64,000 nucleotides of DNA from Sellimonas catena. GTDB lineage: Bacteria > Bacillota > Clostridia > Lachnospirales > Lachnospiraceae. The stretch lies in NCBI RefSeq assembly GCF_045063725.1, contig NZ_CP173695.1. One strand, 5' to 3'. Shown here piece by piece: positions 43,271 through 52,566 of the stretch. Each line of letters starts with the position of its first letter. The stretch's first letter is position 1. A program made the translations under genes and the position numbers. The notes beneath the pieces are model-generated. The model saw only the letters and a list, made by a program, of their open reading frames with translations, made no database searches and had not been told where the DNA came from.

Positions 43271-43621
43271 ATGGATATGAATAATAATGTAATCTCAAAA
43301 GCTGATCTTTGGGCAGATCGGATCCATGCTTTCCAGGAAAGCGGTTTATCCCGAAAAGTCTGGTGTCAGCAGAATGAGATCCCGCCGTCTACTTTGGGCT
43401 ATTGGATCCGAAAGATTCAGTCAGAAGCCCCGGGAACAGAACCTGCCTCCGATCCGGTGTTCGCAAAGCTGCCTTCGGAACAGGAGCTGCAGTTTAACGC
43501 CGGGACAGGAAATCATTCTGTTACGATCCTTCTTCCGGGAAACATCCGGATTGAGATTGGCGCTGACTGTCCGGCCAGACTGATGACTACGCTTTTTCAG
43601 GCTTTGAAGAACTATGCTTGA
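43271..43621 (+). CDS. tnpA: IS66 accessory protein TnpA
   Basis: A 116-residue basic helix-turn-helix protein of the IS66 Orf1 type. WADRIHAFQESGLSRKVWCQQNEIPPSTLGYWIRK (about residues 11-45) is the family's DNA-binding segment, followed by an acidic spacer and VTILLPGNIRIEIG. The ATG at 43271 has GGAGG 8 bp upstream; an earlier in-frame codon at 43235 lacks one. It overlaps tnpB by 8 bp, a common IS66 arrangement. Confidence 0.92.
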   Translation: MDMNNNVISKADLWADRIHAFQESGLSRKVWCQQNEIPPSTLGYWIRKIQSEAPGTEPASDPVFAKLPSEQELQFNAGTGNHSVTILLPGNIRIEIGADCPARLMTTLFQALKNYA

Positions 43622-43967
43622 TTTTTCAGGAAGCGCAACGGTCTATCTGGCGTGCGGAGTTACAGATCTCCGCAAGAGCTATACCGGTTTAGCCGCAATC
43701 ATCAAACTGAAATTCCATCTCGACCCGTACTCCCGCTGTATGTTCGCGTTCTGCAATCGCAGACGCACATTGATCAAGATCCTCCAGTGGGACGGATCCG
43801 GATTCTGGATTCTGATGAAACGTCTGGATCGGAATTCCTTCCATTGGCCGGACACACCGGATGAACTGCGGAAAGTGACTCTCAAAGAGATCCACTGGCT
43901 GTGCGATGGATTATCCCTGAACCCCAGCGGCGCTTTTGAAGAACGCCACCCGAAGATCGTAGTCTGA
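43614..43967 (+). CDS. tnpB: IS66 accessory protein TnpB
   Basis: A 117-residue protein of the IS66 Orf2 type. It carries YLACGVTDLRKSYTGLAAII (near residues 11-30), the conserved FAFCNRRRTLIKILQWDGSGFWIL and a C-terminal EIHWLCDGL. It is required for transposition in the family, but its biochemical role is not established. All motifs look intact. Confidence 0.95.
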   Translation: MLDFSGSATVYLACGVTDLRKSYTGLAAIIKLKFHLDPYSRCMFAFCNRRRTLIKILQWDGSGFWILMKRLDRNSFHWPDTPDELRKVTLKEIHWLCDGLSLNPSGAFEERHPKIVV

Positions 43968-44113
43968 TCCCGATTCCTGTCAATTCGCAAAAAGCCGAAA
44001 ATTCCTTGATTTTACGCGGATTTTCCTCTACTCCTGAAGGCGGTTTTCAATAGAAACCAGATCCTTTTTATGGTAAACTGTCCATAGAGATTTCAGAAAG
44101 ATGAGGATGTGCG

Positions 44114-45783
44114 ATGGATCCGGTTTTTACAGAAGAACAACTGAACAGGATGAGCAGGGAGGACATGCTCTCTTTGCTGAAGATCATGCAGGAGCATCGT
44201 CAAAAGCAGGAAGAAACGCTGCAGAAGCAGGAATCAAGGATCCAGATCCTGGAAGAGAAAACAAAGGAACTGGAATTCCTGAACGCAATGCTCTCTGACC
44301 GCCTTACCCTTGCTCAGAGGAAACGCTTTGGCGCGTCCAGTGAAAAATATGCGGACGGGTATACCCAGCTGAATCTTTTTAACGAGGCAGAGCAGGAAGC
44401 GGACCCGAATACCCCGGAACCGGACCTGGAAGAGGTCCATCCGTCTTCTTACAAGAGGAAGAAACGTTCCGGCAAAAAGGAGGAAGACCTTTCCTCCTTT
44501 GAGACAACCGAAGTCATTGAGTACAAACTGACAGGGGCAGACCGTTACTGCCCGGACTGCAATACGAAATACAAGGTTGTCACAAAGGAAACCGTAAAAC
44601 GGCTGAAATTCATTCCCGCACGGTTTGAGGTCGTGGAGGAAGTGACCTTTGTGTACAGCTGTCCGAAATGCGGGGCCATGAAACGGCCGGAAAAAGCGCC
44701 GTCCCTTCTGAAAGGCAGTGTGGCAACTCCATCCCTGGTGGCAGGCATCATGAATGCCAAGTATGTAAACGGGATGCCGCTTGCGCGCCAGGAACGGGAA
44801 TTCGCCCGGTATGACCTGAATCTTTCCACAAAGACCATGGCGAACTGGATCATCCAATGCGCCGACCGGTATCTGCAGCCGCTCTATGATCTGATGAAAG
44901 AAGAGCTGCTCCGGAGTAAATATTTACACGGAGACGAAACCAGGATTCAGGTGATCGATGAGCCGGACCAGAAGGGTCCACCCAGAACTGGATGTGGGTC
45001 TATCTCACCGATGAATACAGCGGTTCCCCGCAGATGGTCCTCTTCCAATACGAAAGGACCCGTGCCGGATACCATCCGAAGGAATTCCTTGGAGATCAGT
45101 TTGAGGGATATTTCACCTGCGATGGTTACCAGGCATACCACAGTCTCCCGGAAAGGATCACTGTAACGGGATGCATGGCCCATGCGAGACGCAGATTTGA
45201 TGAAGCCCTGACGGTCCTGAAAAAGGATTTCACCAAAGAGCAGCTGAAAGAGACAACCGCATATCAGGCAATGGCACGGATCGGGATACTCTATAAGATT
45301 GAGGAGATGATCCGTGACAAGTCACCGGAAGAGAGGTATAAAGAGCGTCAAAAGCAGGCAAAACCGCTTTTAGAGGCTTTCTTTGAGTGGCTCCATACCT
45401 TGGAAGATTCCGTAGACCGGTCTTCGCTGATCGGTGAGGCTGTCCTGTACACCCTGAACCAGGAGGTTTATCTGAAGAGATATCTGGAGGACGGTCACTT
45501 AAGTATCGATAACCTGGCGGCGGAGCGTGCGCTGAAAAACTTTGCGACAGGGAGACGGAACTGGCTTTTTGCAAAGAGCATCCGTGGAGCGCAGGCCAGC
45601 GCGACTGTATACAGCATCACGGAAACAGCCATGCTAAACGGGCTGAAACCCTACAATTATCTCACCTATGTGATGGGGCAGATGAAAGATCTTGGTCCGT
45701 TCCCGGAAAAGGAAGCCATGCTGGAACTGCTTCCCTGGTCCACCAGCCTGCCAGCTGATTGTCACAGCAAACTTAAAAAGTAA
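44114..45783 (+). pseudogene. tnpC: IS66 transposase TnpC, interrupted by a -1 frameshift
   Basis: The reading frame starts at 44114 with a coiled coil and a zinc-ribbon segment (CPDCNTKY and CPKCGAMKRPEKAP). It continues through LHGDETRIQVIDEP, the first part of the DDE domain, to about 44972. There the frame changes by -1, near the AAGGG run at 44972-44976. It resumes as MWVYLTDEYSG (44992), CDGYQAYHSL with the second Asp, and AAERALKNFATGRRNW with the glutamate region, ending at 45783. Combined length would be about 556 residues, slightly above the usual 520. One missing base explains the break; a sequencing error would do the same. Confidence 0.9.
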
Positions 45784-45794
45784 GAGACAGATTT

Positions 45795-45823
45795 TCCCCT
45801 GGTAAGTGCCGGGGGATTTTTTG
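45795..45823 (+). terminator. Possible terminator at the end of IS66 tnpC
   Basis: CCCC and GGGG stem around TGGTAAGTGCC, followed by ATTTTTT, just inside the right terminal repeat. Confidence 0.5.
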
Positions 45824-45830
45824 TTTTGTC

Positions 45831-45855
45831 AAGGTACGGATGATTACCTACTTAC
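45831..45855 (-). repeat. IS66 right terminal inverted repeat
   Basis: 25 bp, a perfect inverse match to 43193-43217; followed by the 8-bp target duplicate GTTTAAAC. Confidence 0.96.
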
Positions 45856-45891
45856 GTTTAAACAGAAGGATCGAAAGTCAGAGATTGAAAG

Positions 45892-45927
45892 AGGGCCGTT
45901 GCAGCTTAAAAAAGCTGCAACGGCCCT
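45892..45927. terminator. Long hairpin between convergent Rpn and prfC genes
   Basis: A perfect 16-bp inverted repeat (AGGGCCGTTGCAGCTT with its complement) and an AAAA loop, followed on the plus strand by GAACAATTT. The stem is strong but the T-run is weak on both strands. It originally lay about 30 bp beyond the Rpn stop codon and probably acts as a two-way terminator. Confidence 0.55.
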
Positions 45928-45978
45928 GAACAATTTCATCATCAATGCTATGGTATTGACAAACCTGTATCCCTTCGT

Positions 45979-47571
45979 TTAAGACCGGCCAAACTCGGAA
46001 AGCTTCAGTCCTTCATTTCTCTCCAGTGTCATCCGGATACTCCATTCGTGTACAAACAAGAGCAGTGGTCTTTCTTTCAGATCTTTGATCTTCTTCATAT
46101 CGGATGTACCGGTCAGACGATCCATATCGATTTCCTCATTTTCGATCCAGCGGATATGCTCATACGGCAGCGTTTCCAGAATGATATCCACACCGTACTC
46201 ATTTTTCAGACGGTATTTCAACACATCGAACTGCAGAACGCCGACTACACCGACGATAATCTCCTCCATTCCGGTGTTAAACTCCTGGAAAATCTGGATC
46301 GCACCCTCCTGGGCAATCTGATTGATCCCTTTGATGAACTGCTTTCTCTTCATCGTATCCACCTGACGCACCCGTGCAAAGTGCTCCGGCGCAAAGGTCG
46401 GAATCCCCTCATAGGCAAATTTTTCCGGGGATGTGGTGATCGTATCTCCGATTGAGAAAATGCCCGGATCAAAAATTCCGATGATATCTCCGCCGTATGC
46501 TTTCTCGATCATTTTTCTCTCACTTGCCATCATCTGCTGCGGCTGGGAGAGACGGACTTTCTTTCCTCCCTGAATATGGAAGGCGTCCATCCCTGCGTCA
46601 AACTCTCCGGAACAGATGCGCATAAATGCGATCCGGTCCCGGTGTGCCTTATTCATATTTGCCTGAATTTTAAATACAAAAGCAGAAAAATCTTTCTCCG
46701 TCATCGGATCGATGTCGCCTTTGTCCGAATGTCTCGGAAGCGGAGACGTCGTCATTTTGAGGAAATGCTGCAGGAAGGTCTCTACTCCGAAGTTGGTAAG
46801 CGCAGATCCGAAGAAGACCGGAGAAAGCTCTCCTTTATCCACCAGATCCTGGTCAAACTCTGCACTTGCTCCGTCCAGAAGCTCGATCTCTCCTAACAGC
46901 TGCTCTTTCTGGTCCGGATCCATGTAACTGTCCACATCCGGGTCATCCAGACGGATCTTCTTTACTTCCCCTGTAGTCGTTCCCTTTTTCGTATCGAAGA
47001 ACAGCTCGATCTCCTCTTCATTTCTGTCATATACCCCGCGGAATGCCTTTCCCGATCCGATCGGCCAGTTGACCGGACAGGTTGCGATGCCAAGCTCCTT
47101 TTCGATATCATCTAGAAGCTCGAAGGTATCCATCGCTTCCCGGTCCATCTTGTTAATAAAGGTAAAGATCGGGATATGACGCATGACGCAGACTTTGAAC
47201 AGCTTCCTTGTCTGCGCCTCCACACCTTTGGATGCGTCGATCACCATCACGGCGGAATCCGCCGCCATCAGTGTCCGGTATGTGTCCTCCGAGAAATCCT
47301 GATGTCCCGGAGTATCAAGGATATTGATGCAGTATCCCCCATAATTAAACTGCAGTACCGAAGAGGTGACCGAGATTCCTCTCTCCTTTTCGATCTCCAT
47401 CCAGTCTGACACCGCATGCTTTGCAGTCGCTTTTCCTTTTACGGAACCTGCCTGATTGATGGCTCCGCCATATAATAAAAATTTTTCAGTCAATGTCGTC
47501 TTCCCGGCATCCGGGTGGGAAATAATCGCGAACGTTCTCCGCTTTTTTATTTCATCTGTAATCTTTGACAT
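45979..47571 (-). CDS. prfC: Peptide chain release factor 3
   Basis: The 530-residue translational GTPase recycles RF1/RF2 after termination. The G1 motif SHPDAGKTTLTEK lies near residues 18-30, G3 DTPGHQDFSEDTYR near 86 and G4 NKMDREAMD near 141. Domains II and III follow with FGVETFLQHFLKMT. Length is typical. Its own promoter lies upstream. Downstream is the convergent IS66/Rpn locus. Confidence 0.97.
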   Translation of the reverse strand: MSKITDEIKKRRTFAIISHPDAGKTTLTEKFLLYGGAINQAGSVKGKATAKHAVSDWMEIEKERGISVTSSVLQFNYGGYCINILDTPGHQDFSEDTYRTLMAADSAVMVIDASKGVEAQTRKLFKVCVMRHIPIFTFINKMDREAMDTFELLDDIEKELGIATCPVNWPIGSGKAFRGVYDRNEEEIELFFDTKKGTTTGEVKKIRLDDPDVDSYMDPDQKEQLLGEIELLDGASAEFDQDLVDKGELSPVFFGSALTNFGVETFLQHFLKMTTSPLPRHSDKGDIDPMTEKDFSAFVFKIQANMNKAHRDRIAFMRICSGEFDAGMDAFHIQGGKKVRLSQPQQMMASERKMIEKAYGGDIIGIFDPGIFSIGDTITTSPEKFAYEGIPTFAPEHFARVRQVDTMKRKQFIKGINQIAQEGAIQIFQEFNTGMEEIIVGVVGVLQFDVLKYRLKNEYGVDIILETLPYEHIRWIENEEIDMDRLTGTSDMKKIKDLKERPLLLFVHEWSIRMTLERNEGLKLSEFGRS

Positions 47572-47635
47572 GATACTCTCCTGTATTTTCTTTTATTCTA
47601 CCCGGAATCTTCCATATGATTCCACACAGGTAAAT

Positions 47636-47665
47636 ATTGTAGCACATCCATCCTGAATTTCGCAA
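47636..47665 (-). promoter_or_regulatory. Promoter of prfC
   Basis: Minus-strand TTGCGA (47660-47665), an 18-bp spacer and TACAAT (47636-47641) with an extended -10 TGC. Confidence 0.6.
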
Positions 47666-47721
47666 CAGGTTTTCCCGTCCAGACCGCATTTTTCGGACCT
47701 TTTGCGCATGATGTCCGCTTT

Positions 47722-48444
47722 TTATTCTGCTGTTTCCGTATTCTCTGTGCCTTCCGTGTTGGTTTCCGAATCCGAAGACGTGCCCTCTGCAGCAGCGGTA
47801 TTCTGGTCTGCCTTTTTATTCATCGGAGTGATGACGATATTTTCCGGCGCCACTCCGGTTTTTCTTGTGACAATATCCTCGATCTGGGCACGGTTTGCCT
47901 CCGTCATTTCCACATTTCCGACGACCACATCCGCTTCCCCTTCACTGACTGTCACAACCGTCTCGGTAAATCCTTTTGAGGCAAGCAGCGTTTCTGCCGC
48001 AGACTCCTGCTCAGCCACCCTGGTCAGCTCGATCATCTGATTTACCGCCTCTTCTTTCTGTTCCTCTGTCACAGAAGCGCTGTCGATAATCCCCTGCAAC
48101 GTCTCCTTGTTTTTCGCCCGTACCTGTTCTCTGGATACCTTGGCCTGAGCCACCGTATTTTTCACCTCTCCGCTTGTCAGCACAGCCTCTCCCGGGGTGC
48201 CTTCCACATCCCCGTCCGTTTCCTCGGACGCGCCCTGATCCTGGCTTTCAATATCCCCGGACCCGGTCTCGATATCTTCCTCGGAAATATCAAGTAGTTC
48301 ACTGTTTGCCTGCTGGGAAACTCCGCTGTCATCTGTACTTTCAAAAAGTTTTCCTGAATAATTCAGATACCCTGCCGCCGCGATCATCAATGCCAGTGCC
48401 GCCACAATCACCTGATTTTTCTTAATCAATCGTTTCACCGTCAT
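47722..48444 (-). CDS. spoIIIAH: Stage III sporulation protein AH
   Basis: The 240-residue protein has one N-terminal membrane span (about residues 9-27), an acidic Ser/Gly/Glu linker (about 35-85) and a C-terminal domain ending near VVVGNVEMTEANRAQIEDIVTRKTGVAPENIVITPM. This matches SpoIIIAH, whose YscJ/FliF-like domain binds SpoIIQ across the intermembrane space in the engulfed forespore. It is last in the eight-gene spoIIIA operon. The Glu/Thr-rich C-terminal tail after ITPMNK is longer than usual and of unknown role. Confidence 0.92.
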   Translation of the reverse strand: MTVKRLIKKNQVIVAALALMIAAAGYLNYSGKLFESTDDSGVSQQANSELLDISEEDIETGSGDIESQDQGASEETDGDVEGTPGEAVLTSGEVKNTVAQAKVSREQVRAKNKETLQGIIDSASVTEEQKEEAVNQMIELTRVAEQESAAETLLASKGFTETVVTVSEGEADVVVGNVEMTEANRAQIEDIVTRKTGVAPENIVITPMNKKADQNTAAAEGTSSDSETNTEGTENTETAE

Positions 48445-48458
48445 TCCTCCTGCTTTTC

Positions 48459-48992
48459 CTATTTCATCTTTACTACCTTAATCTTATGTGACTCTACGGG
48501 AAATAATGCCTCAACCGCCTCTGTAATCTGTTGTACCACAACCGGTTCGTCTCCTCCCTCACAGAGCACTACCACCCCTTCCACTGCCGGAGTCAGTTCT
48601 TTTGCCACATAAGGCGTCTGTCCCCTGTCTGTCGTTTCTTCATAAACCGTTGTCTCGCTGCTTGTACTTTGGGTTTCATCTTTGGATGTCTCCTTGTCTT
48701 TTTCCACTATCTTTTCTGAAGAGGAAGAAAGAGTAATCATCACCTTCACCTTCCCTGCCCCTTCCATCTGCGCCAGAATCTTTTCCAGCTTAGCCTCAGC
48801 CATGGAAGCGTAATCCTCTTCTTTCACGGTGTCGGTTTCAGCCTCTTTTGTCTTCCTGTTTTCAGGTTCAGAAACAGGAAGTGCTATCACCAGAAGCAAA
48901 AGCCCGGCAAGCAGCAGAAGCAGCCACTTATTTTTCATCGGCATTTTCCCGCCCTTCAGAAGATTCTGAAGCCATGTCCTGCTGCCATTCAA
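48459..48992 (-). CDS. spoIIIAG: Stage III sporulation protein AG
   Basis: The 177-residue protein has a single membrane span near residues 22-40 and a C-terminal ring-forming domain. The family core ISSSSEKIVEKD-like region near 85 and VEGVVVLCEGGDEPVVVQQITEAVEALFPVESHKIKVV (about 133-170) are clear. SpoIIIAG forms a large ring in the mother cell-forespore channel. GGAGGG lies 9 bp before the ATG at 48992; a later in-frame ATG is possible. The start overlaps the spoIIIAF 3' end by 65 bp. Confidence 0.92.
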   Translation of the reverse strand: MNGSRTWLQNLLKGGKMPMKNKWLLLLLAGLLLLVIALPVSEPENRKTKEAETDTVKEEDYASMAEAKLEKILAQMEGAGKVKVMITLSSSSEKIVEKDKETSKDETQSTSSETTVYEETTDRGQTPYVAKELTPAVEGVVVLCEGGDEPVVVQQITEAVEALFPVESHKIKVVKMK

Positions 48993-49266
48993 AATATCCC
49001 TCCTCCGCAGACTCGAATTGTTCCCTTGCCCGTTCCATTTCCTTTACGTTCTGGCGGTATTCCATACTGTGATACAGGTTTTCAAATTCTCCCTCCAGCT
49101 GGAATACCCCAAGCACCGGCCTTGCCAGAAGCAGAATCAATACCAGCCCCGTAAAAAAGCGGATATACTTTTTGTAATCGGAATCCGGAATGATCTGCAT
49201 CAGCATTGTCATCAAGATCAGATAAAAAACAAGATTCTTTATCCAGTCATATATATATGTAAACAT
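48928..49266 (-). CDS. spoIIIAF: Stage III sporulation protein AF
   Basis: The 112-residue protein has two membrane spans (about residues 10-28 and 36-54). The hydrophilic C terminus contains NLYHSMEYRQNVKEMERAREQF, the SpoIIIAF pattern. It is a membrane component of the spoIIIA feeding-tube complex. The ATG at 49266 follows AGGAGGGG. The upstream in-frame stretch to 49383 lies inside spoIIIAE and is not needed. Confidence 0.92.
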   Translation of the reverse strand: MFTYIYDWIKNLVFYLILMTMLMQIIPDSDYKKYIRFFTGLVLILLLARPVLGVFQLEGEFENLYHSMEYRQNVKEMERAREQFESAEEGYFEWQQDMASESSEGRENADEK

Positions 49267-49274
49267 GTCCCCTC

Positions 49275-50435
49275 CTATGACCGAACGGCCGCCACAATCA
49301 CGATGGTAATCAAAAACAGTACGGCACTGGTATAGACGGTTTTTAACAGAAGCACCGCTCCGTCTCCTGCACCTGCAATGCATCCGACCACACGTTTATC
49401 CGAAACAGGCTCCAGGAGCGCCGCGGTCAATTTATATAGAAGCGCCATCACCGCAATCTGAATAACCGGAATGAGACAGATCACCACACAGATAACCGCG
49501 CCGGCCACTCCGATTCCATTCCGGATCAGCGTCAGCGCCGAAACGATAATCTCCGTCATTCCTCCAATGGTATTTCCAATTCCAGGAATGGATTCCAGCC
49601 CTTTTTGCAGTCCGCTTCGCCTGACCTGGTCAAGTACCGGACTGATGAGCCCCTGTATCAGATTCATCCCCACAATTCCTACCAGCATCGTCTTTAAGAT
49701 CCAGCTGATCACCGTTTCCACCAGTTCCGCAAACCGTCCCAGAAATGGTTCCGGGGAGAGTTCATCCATCAGACGGATCATCAGATATACATGGATCAGC
49801 GGTAGAATCAGATAGCAGACCACATTCTGGACGAGAAAAATAAGGAACAGCATCAGATTATAAAACACAACAGAAGTCGCGCTCCCCGTGACCACAGCCG
49901 CGGCCATCAGGTAGACCGGACAGAGCACCTGCATAAAATCCGTCAAAAGCTGCAGCCCAGATGTAACCGCATCCATCATCACCTCAAAGGTCTGTAAAAG
50001 CAGCGTAATCAAAAGCAGATACAAAATAAAAAATCCCGTATCCGCAGCCTGTCCTGCCGCAAACACATGGCTGAAGTTGGCAAAGACTGCCGCAATCAGC
50101 GCGATCACCAGGATGTGGATCATCGCCTGCCTGTTCTCGGAAAGAACCGAAAACAAGGTGCCAAGAAGCCCTTTTCCTGCAAGCTGCAAGGCACCGGACA
50201 CATCCCCTTCCATAAACATCTCCAGAACATCGGCAAACCGGATTCTCTCATCCGGAAAGATTTCCCGCATCATCTTATCCACATCTGTGAAATCCAGATC
50301 CTCCATCATCTCCCGGGCCGCCTCCGGTGTTTCCTCCTCCCCGTTTGCTGCTTCTGCCGTCACACTCAGGCCGCCCCAAAACAGGAGAAGTCCAAGAATG
50401 ACTGCCAGAATGATTCTGCTTTCTTTTCTTCTCAT
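49275..50435 (-). CDS. spoIIIAE: Stage III sporulation protein AE
   Basis: The 386-residue protein has a signal-like N-terminal segment ending near AEA (about residue 29), an external region with DVDKMMREIFPDERIRFADVLEMFMEGD, and about six to eight membrane spans. It forms part of the inner membrane channel that links mother cell and forespore. It overlaps spoIIIAD by 4 bp (ATGA). Length and topology agree with SpoIIIAE. Confidence 0.94.
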   Translation of the reverse strand: MRRKESRIILAVILGLLLFWGGLSVTAEAANGEEETPEAAREMMEDLDFTDVDKMMREIFPDERIRFADVLEMFMEGDVSGALQLAGKGLLGTLFSVLSENRQAMIHILVIALIAAVFANFSHVFAAGQAADTGFFILYLLLITLLLQTFEVMMDAVTSGLQLLTDFMQVLCPVYLMAAAVVTGSATSVVFYNLMLFLIFLVQNVVCYLILPLIHVYLMIRLMDELSPEPFLGRFAELVETVISWILKTMLVGIVGMNLIQGLISPVLDQVRRSGLQKGLESIPGIGNTIGGMTEIIVSALTLIRNGIGVAGAVICVVICLIPVIQIAVMALLYKLTAALLEPVSDKRVVGCIAGAGDGAVLLLKTVYTSAVLFLITIVIVAAVRS

Positions 50436-50818
50436 GATAAAAACGCCTCAATCGTCCGAAGCAGCGTCAGGAGTACCGGCATTCCAAGCGCCAGCACTGT
50501 GATCTTCCCGAAGAGCTGAATCTGGGCGGCGATGGTCTGGCAGCCGGAATCTTTGCAGATATTGGAGGCAAATTCCGCCACATAAGTAATACCAAGCATC
50601 TTCAGGAGAACTCCAAGATAAGAGCCTTCAATCTGGAGGAACGAGCCGATCTCCTTTACCGTATCCAGCACTGTGCTGAGCTTTCCAATAATCCCCGTAC
50701 CAAGCAGAATTCCCGCCGCAATACTGACATAAATTCCGTATTCTGTTTTTCCTCCCTTAAACTGCAACGCAATCAGTGCCGCACATACACCGATGGCCGC
50801 TGCTTTTTGTATGGACAT
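50432..50818 (-). CDS. spoIIIAD: Stage III sporulation protein AD
   Basis: The 128-residue membrane protein has about four spans, with the typical AAIGVCAALIALQFKGGKTEYGIYVSIAAG N terminus and ICKDSGCQTIAAQIQLFGKI near 88. It is part of the spoIIIA transenvelope channel. The ATG at 50818 and the overlap with spoIIIAE support the start. Confidence 0.94.
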   Translation of the reverse strand: MSIQKAAAIGVCAALIALQFKGGKTEYGIYVSIAAGILLGTGIIGKLSTVLDTVKEIGSFLQIEGSYLGVLLKMLGITYVAEFASNICKDSGCQTIAAQIQLFGKITVLALGMPVLLTLLRTIEAFLS

Positions 50819-50853
50819 CTACTCCCTCCTTCGCCTCGTCATTTTATTTACAG

Positions 50854-51048
50854 CTACAGGGCAAACAGACGCCTCATGGTTTCAAACAGATCGTAGATAT
50901 ACGGCACAATCCAGACCAGGACCAGAATCAGCCCGGCAAGACTGGTCAAAAACGCCTGCTCCTCCCGCCCGCTGTGCTTTAACACCTGGCTTAAAACCGA
51001 GACCAGAATTCCCACTGCGGCAATTTTAAAGATCAGACTGACACTCAT
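50854..51048 (-). CDS. spoIIIAC: Stage III sporulation protein AC
   Basis: A 64-residue protein with two membrane spans, MSVSLIFKIAAVGILVSVLS and SLAGLILVLVWIVPYIYDLF, which is the SpoIIIAC pattern. The ATG at 51048 follows AAGGAAG. An in-frame extension upstream to 51171 overlaps spoIIIAB and is not conserved in the family. Confidence 0.94.
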   Translation of the reverse strand: MSVSLIFKIAAVGILVSVLSQVLKHSGREEQAFLTSLAGLILVLVWIVPYIYDLFETMRRLFAL

Positions 51049-51097
51049 ACGCACTTCCTTCCCTTCTTTTTTCTCCCAGCATTTCATCCATCGTTTT

Positions 51098-51631
51098 TTA
51101 CAAAAACAGAATCGTAAGAAAAACCCCGCCAAGCACTCCAAGACAGTTCCCGATCCTCCGCCTGGGACCAATCTCCGCTTCCGCCTCCCGGATCCATTTT
51201 TCCCATCGTTCTCCCGAGAGTTTCAGCATCCCCGTCTGCATCTTAAGATCCAGATATCCGGTCTGGCTCCCAAGGGAAAGAAATATTTCCCACTCCTCTG
51301 CGGACAGATGCTTTTCCTTTCGATATGCCTCCAAAGTCCGGGAGGCATATTCACGGAACCACTCCGGAAACTTAAGGCTTCCCTGCTCCTCAAACACCCG
51401 GTGCGCCTGCACAAACAACGATGCATACGGCTCCTTGATTCTGGAAGAGATCTCCAGCATCACCTCCGGGAACGGCTCCCTGGTATATTCAATCTCGCCC
51501 CGGATCATCTGATACAATTCTCTCAAGAAACGCAGTTCTTCCAGATGCTGGTTCAGCGACCGCCCGTAACCGAAGCCAAGGGCCGAACAGGCAGAAACTA
51601 CAAGAACCGCTCCCGCGATTTTCAACAGCAC
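51098..51631 (-). CDS. spoIIIAB: Stage III sporulation protein AB
   Basis: The 177-residue protein begins with a hydrophobic span (residues 3-20), continues with the GYGRSLNQHLEELRFLRELYQMIRGEIEYTREPFPEVM core (about 21-58) and ends with a second span at 160-177. SpoIIIAB resembles type II/IV secretion GspF-like proteins. It overlaps spoIIIAA by 10 bp. Confidence 0.93.
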   Translation of the reverse strand: MLLKIAGAVLVVSACSALGFGYGRSLNQHLEELRFLRELYQMIRGEIEYTREPFPEVMLEISSRIKEPYASLFVQAHRVFEEQGSLKFPEWFREYASRTLEAYRKEKHLSAEEWEIFLSLGSQTGYLDLKMQTGMLKLSGERWEKWIREAEAEIGPRRRIGNCLGVLGGVFLTILFL

Positions 51632-52530
51632 GGCTGTCCCCTCCTGTCATAAATCCCCTCGATCATGCCCGGCCTGTCCCCCTGCTTCAGTACAATGTAC
51701 CGCTCAAACCGCTCCTCCTGAATCATTCTCCCAAGAACCGGCTTTTTCCTCAGCTCCTGTACCGAATTTCCATGGGCCGTCACAAGTATCCTGCACCCAC
51801 AGTGCATGGCATACTCAATCGCTTCCACATCCTCCTTCGTCCCGATCTCATCTGCCGCCACCACTTTCGGCGTCATCGAACGAATCAGCATCAGCATCCC
51901 CTCCGCCTTCGGGCATGCATCCAGCACATCACTGCGAAGGCCGATATCATTCTGCGCCGCCCCAAGATAACATCCGGCAATCTCCGAACGCTCGTCCACA
52001 ATTCCCACTGTACAGCCCTTCACATAAGTATTGCCGTCAGATACCTGACGGATGATATCCCGAAGCAAGGTCGTCTTTCCGCAGCCCGGAGGCGAAATAA
52101 TCATCGTATGGTACAGCTCCTTCTGATTCGTAATATACGGAAACACCCGGTCCGCACACCCTTTCACCTCATGGGCCGCACGAATATGTACCGAAGACAC
52201 ATACCGAAGATTCTTCACACGGTCCCTCTCCGTAATCGCCTTTCCCGCCATCCCCACACGATGACCACCCTCAATCGTCAAAAAACCCTTCCGCATCTCC
52301 TCCTCAAACGCATACGGCGAATATCTGCTCATAAAATTCACAATCTCCTTCAACTCCTCTTTTCCCGGAAAATAATCCAGACGGACCTCCCGACCGCCCA
52401 CATAAACACAAACCGGCCGCCCGACCCGGATACAAATTTCCGTAACCTGATCAAAATCCAGATTTCTCTTTCCTATTACACTCTTCAACCTTTCCGGAAG
52501 AATCCGAAAAATCTCCTCCCGCTTACTCAT
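51622..52530 (-). CDS. spoIIIAA: Stage III sporulation protein AA, ATPase
   Basis: The 302-residue ATPase resembles type IV/VI secretion ATPases. Walker A is SPPGCGKTTLLRDI near residues 145-158. The Walker B/His box region is VVAADEIGTKEDVEAIEYAMHCG near 213-235. It is the presumed motor of the channel through which the mother cell feeds the forespore. It is first in the operon (AA to AH). The ATG at 52530 follows AAGGTGG. A palindromic repeat lies 36 bp upstream, where a SigE promoter would be expected. Confidence 0.96.
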   Translation of the reverse strand: MSKREEIFRILPERLKSVIGKRNLDFDQVTEICIRVGRPVCVYVGGREVRLDYFPGKEELKEIVNFMSRYSPYAFEEEMRKGFLTIEGGHRVGMAGKAITERDRVKNLRYVSSVHIRAAHEVKGCADRVFPYITNQKELYHTMIISPPGCGKTTLLRDIIRQVSDGNTYVKGCTVGIVDERSEIAGCYLGAAQNDIGLRSDVLDACPKAEGMLMLIRSMTPKVVAADEIGTKEDVEAIEYAMHCGCRILVTAHGNSVQELRKKPVLGRMIQEERFERYIVLKQGDRPGMIEGIYDRRGQPCC

Positions 52531-52566
52531 GATTGTCCACCACCTTTTACATCACAATATATGCAG

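Larger units (their letters stand above)
43193..45855 (+). mobile_element. IS66 family insertion sequence, 2663 bp
   Basis: A complete element with 25-bp perfect terminal inverted repeats beginning GTAAG (43193-43217 and 45831-45855). An 8-bp target duplication GTTTAAAC lies at 43185-43192 and 45856-45863, as expected for IS66. It holds the usual three genes tnpA, tnpB and tnpC in order. tnpC carries a one-base frameshift, so this copy may be inactive. The target duplication includes the stop codon of the Rpn gene. Confidence 0.97.
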
